Shown here: piece by piece, positions 35,516 through 45,006 of the stretch
Position numbering within the stretch: the stretch's first letter is position 1
Layout of the letters: the number at the start of each line of letters is the position of its first letter
Position numbers and translations under genes: made by a program
The notes under the pieces: generated by a model
What the model was told of the DNA's origin: nothing
Database searches by the model: none
Seen by the model: only the letters and a program-made list of their open reading frames with translations
Assembly: GCF_000270285.1 (NCBI RefSeq)
Contig: NC_015738.1
Span: 2,108,001-2,172,000 of the forward strand
Length of the DNA: 64,000 nucleotides
Direction of reading: 5' to 3'
From: Eggerthella sp. YY7918
GTDB taxonomy: Bacteria > Actinomycetota > Coriobacteriia > Coriobacteriales > Eggerthellaceae

Positions 35516-36566
35516 CGTTTTCCAGCTCCTTCAACGCATTGACGATATCATCGGTTGAAATGCTCTTGCTTTCGGACATGAGGCCAAGCAGGCCCGACAA
35601 GCTGCTTGACTGATTTTGAAGATTTACGGTGGTGTAGCGAGACATGCCCGCAAGCTCGGCGGCCTTGGACACGGCATCTTCCTTCGTGCCAATCTCGTCG
35701 GCCAGCCCGTTTTCCACCGCAGTCATTCCCGTATAGGTAAGACCCGTCGCAAGCGCGCGCACCTCTTCGACAGACATGCCGCGACCCTCGGCGACCGTTT
35801 GAATGAAAGTCTCGTTGATCTGGTCAACTATGCTCTGGTAATACGCACGCTCCTCTTCGGTCAGCGGGCGGGTCCCATAGCTGGAATCTTTACTATCGGT
35901 ACTGGTGACGTTATCGACCGAAATACCAAGCTTCTCGAGAAGCCCCGACAGATCGGTGATCTGCATAGCCGTGCCGATGGCGCCAATGGACGTGGTTTTG
36001 GCGGTAAAGATATAGTCGGCCTGACTGGATATTTCATAGGCCGCGCTCGCATTCAGCGATGCGCTCGAAACCACGACCGGCTTGCCCGTAGTTTCGGAGA
36101 ACTCGCGTACGTAGGCAGACATTTCCTCGCCTGCCGTTGCTACGCCGCCGCCGGAATCGACGCGCAACACCACCGCTTTAATGTGGTTGTTCTCGGCCGC
36201 ACGGTCCAGCTGCGCCTTCAGGCCCTCGGGACTTGACGTGGTGTTATCGTACTGGATGGTACCGTCGATGGCGATAACCCCCACAGCGTCGGAGGAGAGA
36301 AGATCGACGTCGTCCACCGTGGAAATCGAACCGAACGAACCGAACGACGAGGTCATCATTGAGGTGCACGACCACATGCTCAGGGCGATGAGGGCGAATA
36401 CGCACAGGATCGACACGAGCGCCACAATCCATCCGCGGCTCTTTTTGGGCTGCTGCGGAGCGGGAGGCTGCTGAGGGTAGGCGTATGTGGGTGCCGGAGT
36501 GGCTGCGGGGGGCGCAGGCGGCTGCTGCCACACCTGCTGTTGCCAATTATCATTGCCTTGGGGCAT
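35496..36566 (-). CDS. sppA: Signal peptide peptidase SppA (S49 family)
   Basis: A 356-residue membrane-anchored protease that clears cleaved signal peptides. A Gln/Pro-rich cytoplasmic N-terminus (about 1-45) precedes one transmembrane segment (about 46-68). The catalytic Ser is in NASAAYEIS (near residue 171) and the Lys in TDSKDSSYGTRPLT (near 223), as in Bacillus SppA. VLRVDSGGG is also conserved. The ATG at 36566 is chosen because GAGGA abuts the earlier ATG and sits six bases before this one. Confidence 0.92.
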   Translation of the reverse strand: MPQGNDNWQQQVWQQPPAPPAATPAPTYAYPQQPPAPQQPKKSRGWIVALVSILCVFALIALSMWSCTSMMTSSFGSFGSISTVDDVDLLSSDAVGVIAIDGTIQYDNTTSSPEGLKAQLDRAAENNHIKAVVLRVDSGGGVATAGEEMSAYVREFSETTGKPVVVSSASLNASAAYEISSQADYIFTAKTTSIGAIGTAMQITDLSGLLEKLGISVDNVTSTDSKDSSYGTRPLTEEERAYYQSIVDQINETFIQTVAEGRGMSVEEVRALATGLTYTGMTAVENGLADEIGTKEDAVSKAAELAGMSRYTTVNLQNQSSSLSGLLGLMSESKSISTDDIVNALKELENDGSIAR

Positions 36567-36592
36567 GTTCATTCCTCGTTTCGGTTTTGCCG

Positions 36593-38182
36593 CTAGATGT
36601 CGAACGTGTCACCCTTGCTGTGCTGAGCCTTCTTGGCAGTGCGCAGCAAGAACTCTTGATTCGTGTCGGTCTGCTTGAGCGACTTAATGAGCATATCCAT
36701 AGCGCGCTCGGTGCTGTTCATATTCGCAAGAATACGACGTACCGCCCAAATGAGCGGCGCCTCCTGCGGATCGAGCAGCAAATCTTCCTTACGCGTGCCG
36801 CTGGCCACCGGATCGATAGCGGGAAACACGCGACGATCGGACAGGGTGCGATCGAGCTTAAGCTCCATGTTGCCCGTACCCTTGAACTCCTCGAAGATAA
36901 CCTCGTCCATCTTGGAACCCGTGTCGATAAGCGCCGAAGCCAAAATGGTGAGGCTTCCGCCGCCTTCGATATTGCGCGCAGCGCCAAGGAAGCGCTTGGG
37001 CGGGTATAGCGCCGTTGAGTCCACGCCGCCGGAAAGGATGCGGCCGCTGGCAGGTTGCGCCAGGTTGTAGGCGCGGGCGAGACGAGTGAGCGAGTCAAGC
37101 AGAATAACCACGTCTTTGCCGCATTCCACAAGACGCTTCGCACGTTCGATTACCAATTCCGCAACCGCGATGTGGTTTTCGGTGGGCATGTCGAAGGTGG
37201 ATGAAATCACCTCGCCTTTGATGGAGCGCTCCATGTCGGTCACTTCTTCGGGGCGCTCGTCCACGAGCAGGCACATGAGGTGAACTTCGGGATTATTCGC
37301 GCTGATGGCAGCTGCGATATCCTTCAGGATGGTCGTCTTGCCGGCCTTGGGAGGACTTACAATCAGCCCGCGCTGTCCCTTGCCGATCGGGCTTACCAAG
37401 TCGATGACACGCGCGGTGATGGTGTTTTTACCGTGCTCCATCACCAGGCACTCGTCCGGATACACGGGCGTCAGGTCGCCAAAGCGCACGCGAGCGCCAC
37501 ACTCCTCGATAGGCGTTCCATTGATGGCGGTCACCTTCTGGATGGCGGCATATTTCTCGTTTTCGCGCGCCGGGCGCGTTTGGCCCGTGACCAAGTCTCC
37601 CTTGCGCAGCCCGTTGCGACGGATGGTGGACAAACCCACGTAACAGTCGCCCTCGCTGGGCAAATAGCCCTGCGTACGCAAAAAACCATAACCATCAGCC
37701 AAGATATCAAGAATGCCCGACGCTTCGACAAAACCCTCTGCCTTCACGCTCGCATCGAAAACAGCTTCGACGAGTTCCGCCTTCTTGAGACCGGTCACAT
37801 CGACGCCAAGTTCTGCCGCCTTTGCGCGCAAATCGGCAACCTTAAGCTTCGCAAGCTCCTCGCGCGAAACGCTGGGCTGGATATCGCGGCTATTCTGATT
37901 ATTGTAGGGACGACGTTGGCGGCGATGGTTCTGACCGTTCGCTTGATTATTCTGCTTACCGCCCTGCTTCTGCCTACCGTTTGAGCCATTGGACTTGCTG
38001 GAAGCGCTTGCAGAACTTGTTCGCTTTCCGGATGAATCGTTTGAAGCTGCACTCTTTGTCGTTTTGCGAGAGGAACGCGTTGCGGCCTCGCCGCCTGACG
38101 GAGCCTTGGCGTTCACATTGGTGGTACGCCGACGACGCGGTGCGGCGGTAGCTGCGGGTGCAGTGGTTTCGTTTTCACTCAT
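36593..38182 (-). CDS. rho: Transcription termination factor Rho with disordered insert
   Basis: A 529-residue Rho helicase. An N-terminal basic, Asn/Gln/Ser-rich region (about 1-85), typical of actinobacterial Rho, precedes the SAP-like segment and the RNA-binding cold-shock domain (DGYGFLRTQGYLPSEGDCYVG). The ATPase has Walker A PPKAGKTT near residue 279, Walker B VVILLDSLTRLARAYN, the Q-loop and the R-loop. An upstream start would add 24 residues inside the transaldolase gene; the ATG at 38182 overlaps that gene's stop by four bases and is preferred. The tail is RTAKKAQHSKGDTFDI. Confidence 0.96.
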   Translation of the reverse strand: MSENETTAPAATAAPRRRRTTNVNAKAPSGGEAATRSSRKTTKSAASNDSSGKRTSSASASSKSNGSNGRQKQGGKQNNQANGQNHRRQRRPYNNQNSRDIQPSVSREELAKLKVADLRAKAAELGVDVTGLKKAELVEAVFDASVKAEGFVEASGILDILADGYGFLRTQGYLPSEGDCYVGLSTIRRNGLRKGDLVTGQTRPARENEKYAAIQKVTAINGTPIEECGARVRFGDLTPVYPDECLVMEHGKNTITARVIDLVSPIGKGQRGLIVSPPKAGKTTILKDIAAAISANNPEVHLMCLLVDERPEEVTDMERSIKGEVISSTFDMPTENHIAVAELVIERAKRLVECGKDVVILLDSLTRLARAYNLAQPASGRILSGGVDSTALYPPKRFLGAARNIEGGGSLTILASALIDTGSKMDEVIFEEFKGTGNMELKLDRTLSDRRVFPAIDPVASGTRKEDLLLDPQEAPLIWAVRRILANMNSTERAMDMLIKSLKQTDTNQEFLLRTAKKAQHSKGDTFDI

Positions 38183-38841
38183 GCGTTCTGTACTTTCTCC
38201 CAGTCTTTCATGAAGGCATCGAGACCGCGATCGGTCAACGGATGCTGGACACATTTCTTCAACGCCGCAAAAGGTACGGTGGCAATATCGGCACCCATCA
38301 GGGCCGCCTGCGTCACGTGATTGGCGCTGCGCACCGAGGCGGCGATGATTTCAACCTCATGGCCGAAGTCGTAGTTGTTGACCGCTTCCACCACATTAGC
38401 CAACTGCTCAAGGCCGTCTTCCGAAATGTCGTCGAAACGGCCCACGAAGGGGCTGATGTAGCGCGCGCCGGCGCGGGCAGCCATGATGGCCTGCGGCACG
38501 CTGAAGCACAACGTCATATTGACCGGAATGCCCTCCGCGGCAAGCGCCTTGGTGGCGGCCAAGCCCTCGATAGTCGCGGGAAGCTTCACCACCACGTTGT
38601 CGGCGAGCGCAGCCAGCTCACGGCCGTCGGCGATCATTTCGTCGCGCGTCATAGCGACGCTTTCGGCCGACACCGGACCGTCAACAAGTTCGCAGATGCG
38701 CTTGATGTGGTTGTGGAAGTCGGCAAGCTTGCCGCCTGTGCGAGCGTAGAGTGTGGGATTGGTGGTCACGCCGGCAAGCACACCCCAACTGGCTGCCTCT
38801 TCGATCTCGGCAAGATCGGCCGTGTCAAGGAAAAATTTCAC
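38179..38841 (-). CDS. Transaldolase / fructose-6-phosphate aldolase family
   Basis: A 220-residue small transaldolase. It begins MKFFLDTADLAEIEEA and has GVTTNPTL, the Schiff-base Lys in VVVKLPAT (near residue 86), NMTLCFS and SPFVGRFDD. These features fit both the TalC transaldolase and FSA subgroups; with split transketolase genes in the same window, a pentose phosphate role is likely. The start is GTG at 38841 with GGAGGACC upstream. The 218-bp gap before the next gene holds promoter-like sequence only. Confidence 0.9.
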   Translation of the reverse strand: MKFFLDTADLAEIEEAASWGVLAGVTTNPTLYARTGGKLADFHNHIKRICELVDGPVSAESVAMTRDEMIADGRELAALADNVVVKLPATIEGLAATKALAAEGIPVNMTLCFSVPQAIMAARAGARYISPFVGRFDDISEDGLEQLANVVEAVNNYDFGHEVEIIAASVRSANHVTQAALMGADIATVPFAALKKCVQHPLTDRGLDAFMKDWEKVQNA

Positions 38842-39059
38842 CCAGGTCCTCCTTATGATGTGGATTTGTCCGCTTCAAAACGCGCGCAAACACGCGTGTA
38901 TTCCAATAAGGGAAATGATGATGAGAAGTGCTTTCCATACGAGGGGAATTCAAAGAACGCACCCATGTTAGCGTATGAAGCGCATCGGTTCAAGCACAAC
39001 CCTCTGACATACCGTGGAATTGCCGTGAAGGAGGTCATCGAATCGTATACGATACCGTT

Positions 39060-41627
39060 TCAACTTGCTGCGTTGCCTTCCTCCGGCACCATAATGTTGA
39101 TACTGAGCGACGCTCGCCGTCCGTCCTCGGTTCGAACGATAACCCCCCGATCCTCCACAAAAATGGTCGAACCGTCTTTTCGCCTGAGGTGGTAGTGCTC
39201 AAGATAGGTATCGCCAGGCTTGCGATTGATCATGGGTCCCTCAACACGCGCAGCCTCAACCACCACATCGCGCGTGATGCCGCCGGTATGCTCGATGAAG
39301 TCGGTGTACGAGTCGTACCCAAGCATAGCGATAAAATCGACGCTGGCGAAATACTGCGGGAAATCTTGCTCGATATAGCGTCCCACCAGCCCAAAGACAA
39401 TGTTGTCACGGATGAGCTCGATAAGCGTACGCTGGTTGGCCTCATTCAGGCGCGCAAGCACCTGCTGTCCGAGCGTCAGGTCCATTTCTTTTTCGCGCGT
39501 GACGTTCTCAACCAACCCTACCGCCCTTGAAGGCCTGCCGGCCGCATCGCGCACGGTCATAAGCGTAACGCGATTCCATGCCGTCACATCGTTGGCCATA
39601 TGCGAGCGCACTACCGTCGATGCGTGGTCCGCACCTTGATAAATAGTTTCGTACACTTCGCGAAAGTCGTCGACCGACACCTTATCGATGCCGCCGCTTT
39701 CAATAAAGTATTCCGGCACCCGAGCTTCGGCGGAGTCCATTCCCAGCAAGCGCTGGGCATACTCCGAGCAACGTATCGTACGCGTGGGAATATCAAGCTC
39801 GAACACCACGAGGCCGGTCGCCTCCATGGCAAGCTCAAAACGCCGCTCACTCATGCGCAGCGCCTCTATGTCTTCCATACGCTCTGTCACATCGACGACG
39901 CTGCTGTACAGCATGTTGTTTTCGCCGTACGCATGCAAACAGAACAGGTGCAGCTCGAACCAACGCGCTTGCGCATAGGCGATACTGCGTATAACCACCT
40001 TCACGCCCTCATCATTGTGTGAATTACGGGCGCGATCGACGGCATCGGCGAGCAGCGCGCGATCGTCAGGATGACAGCGGTCAAATACGCTTTCGTTGAT
40101 CCGATCGGCACCAATAAGACGTTGATAGGCGGAATTGCCCCGTACAGCGCGCAGAACGCCGTCGTCATATGAGTAGAGCGCCACCGCGCCCAAAATGTTG
40201 CTGAGCATGCGATCACTAATTACATCCTCGTGCAGCAAATCTTTGAAATCGAACACGCTCGGCGCGTCCTCGACAAGCCGTTCGCTCGTGTCTCCACTTT
40301 CAACCGCTTCGCCATCTGTAAGGAGGGCCGCAAACGTGTCGGCATCCATAGGACGATAAAAGTGAAAGCCCTGGGCAAACGAACAGCCCACATCAAGCAA
40401 GAAATCAACCTGGTCATCGGTTTCCACGCCTTCGGCAATAACGGGAAGGTTGAGCCAGCGCGCCATATGCACAACCGATTCCATGATGTCGCGGCTGCGA
40501 CGATCGGCGCGATCAAGGAAACGCATATCGATTTTGAGCACATTGACGTTGATGTCTTTCAGCATATTGAGGGACGAATAGCCGCTGCCAAAGTCGTCCA
40601 TAAGCACCGTAAACCCGCTGTTCATAAGCGATTCAGATGCTTTGATAATGCTTTCGCGATCCTCGGCGTACGCACTTTCGGTTATTTCAACCTCCAGCTG
40701 CGAGGGCTTGAGATTATAGCGCGCAATGATGTCCTGCAGCGTGGCGCATACATCCATGCCTTCGATGTCGGTGCGCGACACGTTCACCGAAATGGGCACC
40801 GTCGCCACCCCTTTGGCGTTCAGATCGGCCATCCAAGCAGCGGTCTTTTCCCACATGTATCGGTCGAGCACCCGTATAAAGCCGCTCCGCTCGAGCAGGG
40901 GGATGAATTCGCCCGGCGCCACAATGCCGCGCTGAGGATCGCGCCAGCGAACCAGCGCTTCTGCACCGACAATCTTACCTGTACGAATGTTGCACTTAGG
41001 CTGAAAGAAGGGCTCGATCTGATCGGCGGCCAAAGCGGCTTCGATTCCTTCCTGCACGGCACGCTCTTCCATAAGAGCGTCGCGCATACCCGGCTGATAG
41101 AAGGAAACACGCCCAAAATAGCTCCCCTTCGCCGCGCGCATTGCCATAAGCGCCCGATCACACATAATGCCGACCGGCAACGTACGGTCGTCGATACCAT
41201 ACACGCCAACAACCGCCACCACGTTGTATCGACTCGGACACGCGTGAGAAATGCTGGTAAGCGCCTCTTTCGTAGCTTCACCTGATTCGGTGGGAGCTAG
41301 TACCACAAAAGTATCGCCACCAAGTCGCGAAACAAGCGCAGGGGCATCAAGCGGATAGCGGTCGACGAGCGCGTAAGAAAAGGCACGGAGAAGATTATCG
41401 CCATCTTCAAAACCGCCCATATCATTTACAAGCTTGAAGCGGCAGATATCAAAGCAGAGAATGGAAAAGTGCGTATCGGGATGTTCCGCCATAAGAGCCG
41501 CCGCATCGGCGTAAAACGCTTCGCGCGTGAGCAGATCGGTAAGAGGGTCATAGCGACGCGCAGAATCAAGCGCACGACGCAACGATTCGTTCTCGCGTAC
41601 GAGCTCATCTGCGGTTGTAGCCCCCAT
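39060..41627 (-). CDS. GGDEF/EAL signalling protein with C-terminal PAS domains
   Basis: An 855-residue cyclic-di-GMP protein. The GGDEF domain (about 15-165) has RLGGDTF at the active site instead of GGDEF, so cyclase activity is doubtful. The EAL domain (about 195-440) keeps GAEALVRW, VEITES, DDFGSGYSSL, KIDMRF and AEGVET, so it is probably an active phosphodiesterase. PAS-like sensor modules follow at about 475-850 (SVVDVTERMEDIEAL, AVGLVENVTREKEM), whereas most such proteins carry PAS first. There is no transmembrane segment. The ATG at 41627 is chosen by GGGGAAGAGG upstream. It follows hisI on the same strand after 71 bases and may be read from the his operon. Confidence 0.88.
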   Translation of the reverse strand: MGATTADELVRENESLRRALDSARRYDPLTDLLTREAFYADAAALMAEHPDTHFSILCFDICRFKLVNDMGGFEDGDNLLRAFSYALVDRYPLDAPALVSRLGGDTFVVLAPTESGEATKEALTSISHACPSRYNVVAVVGVYGIDDRTLPVGIMCDRALMAMRAAKGSYFGRVSFYQPGMRDALMEERAVQEGIEAALAADQIEPFFQPKCNIRTGKIVGAEALVRWRDPQRGIVAPGEFIPLLERSGFIRVLDRYMWEKTAAWMADLNAKGVATVPISVNVSRTDIEGMDVCATLQDIIARYNLKPSQLEVEITESAYAEDRESIIKASESLMNSGFTVLMDDFGSGYSSLNMLKDINVNVLKIDMRFLDRADRRSRDIMESVVHMARWLNLPVIAEGVETDDQVDFLLDVGCSFAQGFHFYRPMDADTFAALLTDGEAVESGDTSERLVEDAPSVFDFKDLLHEDVISDRMLSNILGAVALYSYDDGVLRAVRGNSAYQRLIGADRINESVFDRCHPDDRALLADAVDRARNSHNDEGVKVVIRSIAYAQARWFELHLFCLHAYGENNMLYSSVVDVTERMEDIEALRMSERRFELAMEATGLVVFELDIPTRTIRCSEYAQRLLGMDSAEARVPEYFIESGGIDKVSVDDFREVYETIYQGADHASTVVRSHMANDVTAWNRVTLMTVRDAAGRPSRAVGLVENVTREKEMDLTLGQQVLARLNEANQRTLIELIRDNIVFGLVGRYIEQDFPQYFASVDFIAMLGYDSYTDFIEHTGGITRDVVVEAARVEGPMINRKPGDTYLEHYHLRRKDGSTIFVEDRGVIVRTEDGRRASLSINIMVPEEGNAAS

Positions 41628-41698
41628 ACGCCTCTTCCCCATTCGGGTTTTGCACAGCGTGTCTATTATGACCGCCCGCCAACGACGACACAAGCACT

Positions 41699-42046
41699 TT
41701 AGCCTATTTCCGCAGGAGATACTCCCTGATCGAATGATCGGTAGAAACAGGTGCGCTCACCGGTATGACAGGCAGGGCCGGCTGGGTGCACAAGTGCAAG
41801 CACCGTGTCCGCGTCGCAGTCATAGCGCAGATTGACAAGCGTTTGCGTATTGCCTGACGTGGCCCCTTTGTGCCAGAGCTCCTGACGGCTGCGCGACCAA
41901 AATACCGTTTCGCCCCGTTCGAGCGTGAGGCGCAGCGATTCGGCATTCATCCACGCCATCATAAGCACTTCGCGCGTATCGACGTCCTGCACAATGCAGG
42001 GAATGAGTCCGTCGGCGTTGTAGGTAAGGTCAGGGATGGGTGACAT
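41699..42046 (-). CDS. hisI: Phosphoribosyl-AMP cyclohydrolase
   Basis: Third step of histidine synthesis. The 115-residue protein has [42 protein letters not shown] and the metal ligands in [27 protein letters not shown]. No HisE (phosphoribosyl-ATP pyrophosphatase) domain is fused and none is in the operon. The ATG at 42046 has AAGGAG seven bases upstream. It is the last his gene, 34 bases after hisF. Confidence 0.96.
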   Translation of the reverse strand: MSPIPDLTYNADGLIPCIVQDVDTREVLMMAWMNAESLRLTLERGETVFWSRSRQELWHKGATSGNTQTLVNLRYDCDADTVLALVHPAGPACHTGERTCFYRSFDQGVSPAEIG

Positions 42047-42080
42047 GTTCACTCCTTGTTTGCAGGTGCTTCACACCGAA

Positions 42081-42845
42081 TCACAGTCGTACCGGAATGC
42101 CTTGGCTTCGCATATGCTCTTTTACCTGGCGTACCGTTAGTTCGCCAAAATGGAACACGCTTGCCGCCAAGACCGCATCGGCCTCGCCTTCGATGATGCC
42201 CTGCGCAAAGTGTTCCAACTTCCCCACACCGCCGCTTGCGATGACCGGAATATTTACGGCACGGGCGACCGTCCGGGTGAGTGCGCAGTCAAAGCCGTCG
42301 CGGCTGCCGTCGCGATCCATACTGGTAAGCAGAATCTCGCCCGCACCGCGCCTGGCCGCCTCACGAGCCCACGCGACGGCATCGATGCCGGTAGCGGTGC
42401 GCCCGCCGGCCACATAGACCTCCCACTTGTTGGGGTTGCCCGCCACCTGCTTCGCGTCGATGGCGCACAGTATTGCTTGCGTACCGAAAGCGGCGGCGGC
42501 CTGGGTGATGAGCTCAGGGTTTTTTACTGCGGCCGAGTTCACCGACACCTTGTCGGCGCCGGCAGCTATCATCGTGCGGATATCGGCCACACTGCGAAAA
42601 CCCCCGCCCACGCAGTACGGCAGGTGCAGCTGCTCGCTTGCACGGCTCGCCAAATCCACCGTGGTGGCCCGGTCGTCGCTGGTAGCCGTAATATCGAGAA
42701 AGATAACCTCGTCGGCACGCTCTTCATCGTAGCGCTGCGCAAGCTCAATGGGATCCCCCGCATCGCGCAGGTTCACGAAGTTCACGCCTTTAACGACGCG
42801 TCCATCTTTGACGTCCATGCAAGGTATCACGCGTTTTGCTAACAT
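42081..42845 (-). CDS. hisF: Imidazole glycerol phosphate synthase, cyclase subunit
   Basis: The 254-residue (beta/alpha)8 synthase subunit that partners HisH. Catalytic Asp residues are in [15 protein letters not shown] (Asp near 9 and 11) and [26 protein letters not shown] and [10 protein letters not shown] bind phosphate. The ATG at 42845 has GGAG upstream and overlaps the hisA stop by seven bases. Confidence 0.97.
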   Translation of the reverse strand: MLAKRVIPCMDVKDGRVVKGVNFVNLRDAGDPIELAQRYDEERADEVIFLDITATSDDRATTVDLASRASEQLHLPYCVGGGFRSVADIRTMIAAGADKVSVNSAAVKNPELITQAAAAFGTQAILCAIDAKQVAGNPNKWEVYVAGGRTATGIDAVAWAREAARRGAGEILLTSMDRDGSRDGFDCALTRTVARAVNIPVIASGGVGKLEHFAQGIIEGEADAVLAASVFHFGELTVRQVKEHMRSQGIPVRL

Positions 42846-43573
42846 AGCCACTCCAACCGGCAAGCTGCTACGCCTTCTTCAACCGAGAGCGCGCCCTCGT
42901 AAATAGCGCGACCAGCGATAACGCCTTCAATGCTGGCTGCAACCTCGCCCAAACGTTCGATGTCGCGCACGCTCGCGACACCGCCCGACGCGATAACCGG
43001 GTGCCCAAACGCTTCGGCCATACGCACGTAGGCTGCCGGATCGATGCCGGTCTGCATGCCATCGCGCGCGATGTCGGTGTATACGAGATGCTGAAATCCA
43101 AGTTCAGCGACATGATGCACCAACTCTTCAGCCGCCACACCTGCGCCCTCGCGCCAGCCCGCTACGGCCACTTCCCCGCCCTTCGCATCGATACCAGCGC
43201 ATAGCAGCTCGCCATACTGCATGATGGCGGCTTCTGCAAACGCGGGATCGGCCACAAGCGAGGTGCCGAGCACCACGCGCGACACGCCCGCATCAGCCAG
43301 ACGCGCGATGGTATCGAGCGAGCGAATGCCGCCGCCCACTTCCACCTTGAGCGACGTACGCGCAAGAATGCGCTCGATCATGGCAAGGTTCTCGGGTTTG
43401 CCCGAGCGCGCACCATCCAAGTCAACCACATGGAGCCACGTTGCCCCCTGATCGGCAAATGTTTGGGCCTGCTGAGCAGGATCGTCGTTATACACCGTCA
43501 CCTGGGCGTAATCACCCTTGGCAAGGCGCACCGCCTTGCCGCCGAGAATATCGATAGCGGGAAGCAGATACAT
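42839..43573 (-). CDS. hisA: Phosphoribosylformimino-5-aminoimidazole carboxamide ribotide isomerase
   Basis: Fourth enzyme of the pathway, an Amadori isomerase. The 244-residue barrel has the first catalytic Asp in [24 protein letters not shown], and the second in [14 protein letters not shown]. It is three bases from hisH and overlaps hisF. Confidence 0.97.
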   Translation of the reverse strand: MYLLPAIDILGGKAVRLAKGDYAQVTVYNDDPAQQAQTFADQGATWLHVVDLDGARSGKPENLAMIERILARTSLKVEVGGGIRSLDTIARLADAGVSRVVLGTSLVADPAFAEAAIMQYGELLCAGIDAKGGEVAVAGWREGAGVAAEELVHHVAELGFQHLVYTDIARDGMQTGIDPAAYVRMAEAFGHPVIASGGVASVRDIERLGEVAASIEGVIAGRAIYEGALSVEEGVAACRLEWLC

Positions 43574-43576
43574 ACC

Positions 43577-44407
43577 TCAGGCTCCTTTCGCGATGTTCAC
43601 AAAGTTGCGCAGCAAACGCGCACCGGCATCCGAGCTTTTTTCCGGATGAAACTGCACGCCGAACGCCACCTCGCCGTAGTGCACCGCGCAAGGAAACGTC
43701 ACGCTGTGGGTGGTTTTCGCGATGGCGAAGGGGCCGTCGGGTGCGATGAAGCTGTGCGTGAAGTAGAAGTAGGTGCCGGAAGGGATGCCTTCAAAGAGAG
43801 GGCTTGCAAAAGAGCCCTCCGGCGAGTCGAATGGATCGGCGGTGTCCACCAAGCGAGTTCCGGATGGCGAACAGTCCTGCGAACTGTTCGCACGCTGCTT
43901 TTCGCGCCCGAACGGGCGCGTGGGCTGTCTGTGCGAGCAGGACTGTTTGAGCGACTGGACATTGCCGGTCTGTTCGACGGAACAGGTTGGTTCTACCGTA
44001 TTCCAACCTACGTGCGGCACCTTGTAAGGAGTGCCGCTTTGATCGACCGGCGGCATTTTTGCGACGACCCCGGGGAGAATGCTGAGGCCGGGGGCATTAT
44101 GGGTGGACGTTTCATCGTCTTCTTCGGGGGCACCCTCGACCCCTTCCTCGAACATGAGATGCATACCGAGGCAAATGCCGAGAAACGGCACACCCGCTGC
44201 AATGCGGCGGCGGATGACATCGGTTTGTCCCAGATCGCGCATCGTGGTTGCCGCGTCGGCAAACGCTCCCACACCCGGCAGCACAATGGCATCAGCGCGC
44301 GCGATGGCACCGGCGTCGTCAGTGACAAACGCTTCAGCACCCGCCGCGATCAAACCGCGCTCAACGCTTTTCAGGTTGCCCTTATGATAGTCGACAACGG
44401 CAATCAT
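43577..44407 (-). CDS. hisH: Imidazole glycerol phosphate synthase, glutaminase subunit, with repeat insert
   Basis: HisH supplies ammonia to HisF. The Cys of the triad is in FLGICLGMHLMF (near residue 80) and the His/Glu are in FGVQFHPEKSS. HisH is usually about 200 residues; this one has 276. About 60 extra residues lie between PHVGWNTVEP (near 143) and SPLFEGIPSGTYFYFTHSF (near 207), which are adjacent in normal HisH. Most of the insert is the palindromic coding element shared with fabD, in the same frame. An intact triad and open frame suggest the enzyme still works, with the insert in a surface loop. Its start overlaps the hisB stop by four bases. Confidence 0.93.
   Translation of the reverse strand: MIAVVDYHKGNLKSVERGLIAAGAEAFVTDDAGAIARADAIVLPGVGAFADAATTMRDLGQTDVIRRRIAAGVPFLGICLGMHLMFEEGVEGAPEEDDETSTHNAPGLSILPGVVAKMPPVDQSGTPYKVPHVGWNTVEPTCSVEQTGNVQSLKQSCSHRQPTRPFGREKQRANSSQDCSPSGTRLVDTADPFDSPEGSFASPLFEGIPSGTYFYFTHSFIAPDGPFAIAKTTHSVTFPCAVHYGEVAFGVQFHPEKSSDAGARLLRNFVNIAKGA
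43844..43960 (-). repeat. In-frame palindromic coding repeat, copy B (in hisH)
   Basis: A 117-bp copy of the fabD element. The ends (43844-43862 and 43932-43960) match fabD 199-217 and 248-276 almost perfectly; the core differs and holds two hairpins, GCGAACAG/CTGTTCGC (43868-43891) and CGCGCCCG/CGGGCGCG (43903-43920). The encoded ends are VQSLKQSCSH and GTRLVD. Confidence 0.82.
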
Positions 44408-44994
44408 AGCGCGCCCTTAGTCGACGGAAGCACACCCTCAATGCGGGTGTTCACCGCAACCGCTTCGCAAAGCACGCGCCCGACCGCTTTAAACACCGCC
44501 TCCACGATGTGATGGGAATTCTCTCCCTTGAACCCGACCACATGCAACGTGATGCCAGCATTTGACGCGAGTGCGATAAGAAACTCTTTCGCAAGCGTCG
44601 TGTCGAACGTGCCGATGATCTCAATGGGAAGCGACACGTCGTAGTGAAGCTGACCACGACCCGAAATGTCGCAGGCCGCCAAGACAAGCGCCTCGTCCAT
44701 CGCAACAAACTGCGAGCCGAACCGCGTGATGCCGCGCTTGTCGCCGAGCGCCTGCGCAAGCGCCTGCCCGAGCACGATTCCAACATCCTCCACCGTGTGA
44801 TGGGCATCGACATCCACATCGCCTTGGGCGCGCACCGTAAGATCAAACAAGCCGTGCCGCCCAAAAGCGTCGAGCATATGGTCGAAGAAGGGTACGCCCG
44901 TTGCAATGTCGGTCACCCCTGTTCCGTCAAGGGAAAGCGACACTTCGATATCGGTTTCTTTCGTGGTGCGTGTGATAGTTGCTGCTCTCTCCAT
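44404..44994 (-). CDS. hisB: Imidazoleglycerol-phosphate dehydratase
   Basis: A 196-residue single-function HisB. Metal-binding repeats are visible: PFFDHMLDAFGRHG, DAHHTVEDVGIVLG, and later ENSHHIVEAVFKAVG. No phosphatase domain is fused, so histidinol-phosphate phosphatase must be elsewhere. It lies 12 bases after hisC. Confidence 0.97.
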   Translation of the reverse strand: MERAATITRTTKETDIEVSLSLDGTGVTDIATGVPFFDHMLDAFGRHGLFDLTVRAQGDVDVDAHHTVEDVGIVLGQALAQALGDKRGITRFGSQFVAMDEALVLAACDISGRGQLHYDVSLPIEIIGTFDTTLAKEFLIALASNAGITLHVVGFKGENSHHIVEAVFKAVGRVLCEAVAVNTRIEGVLPSTKGAL

Positions 44995-45006
44995 GGTGTT
45001 TCCTCT

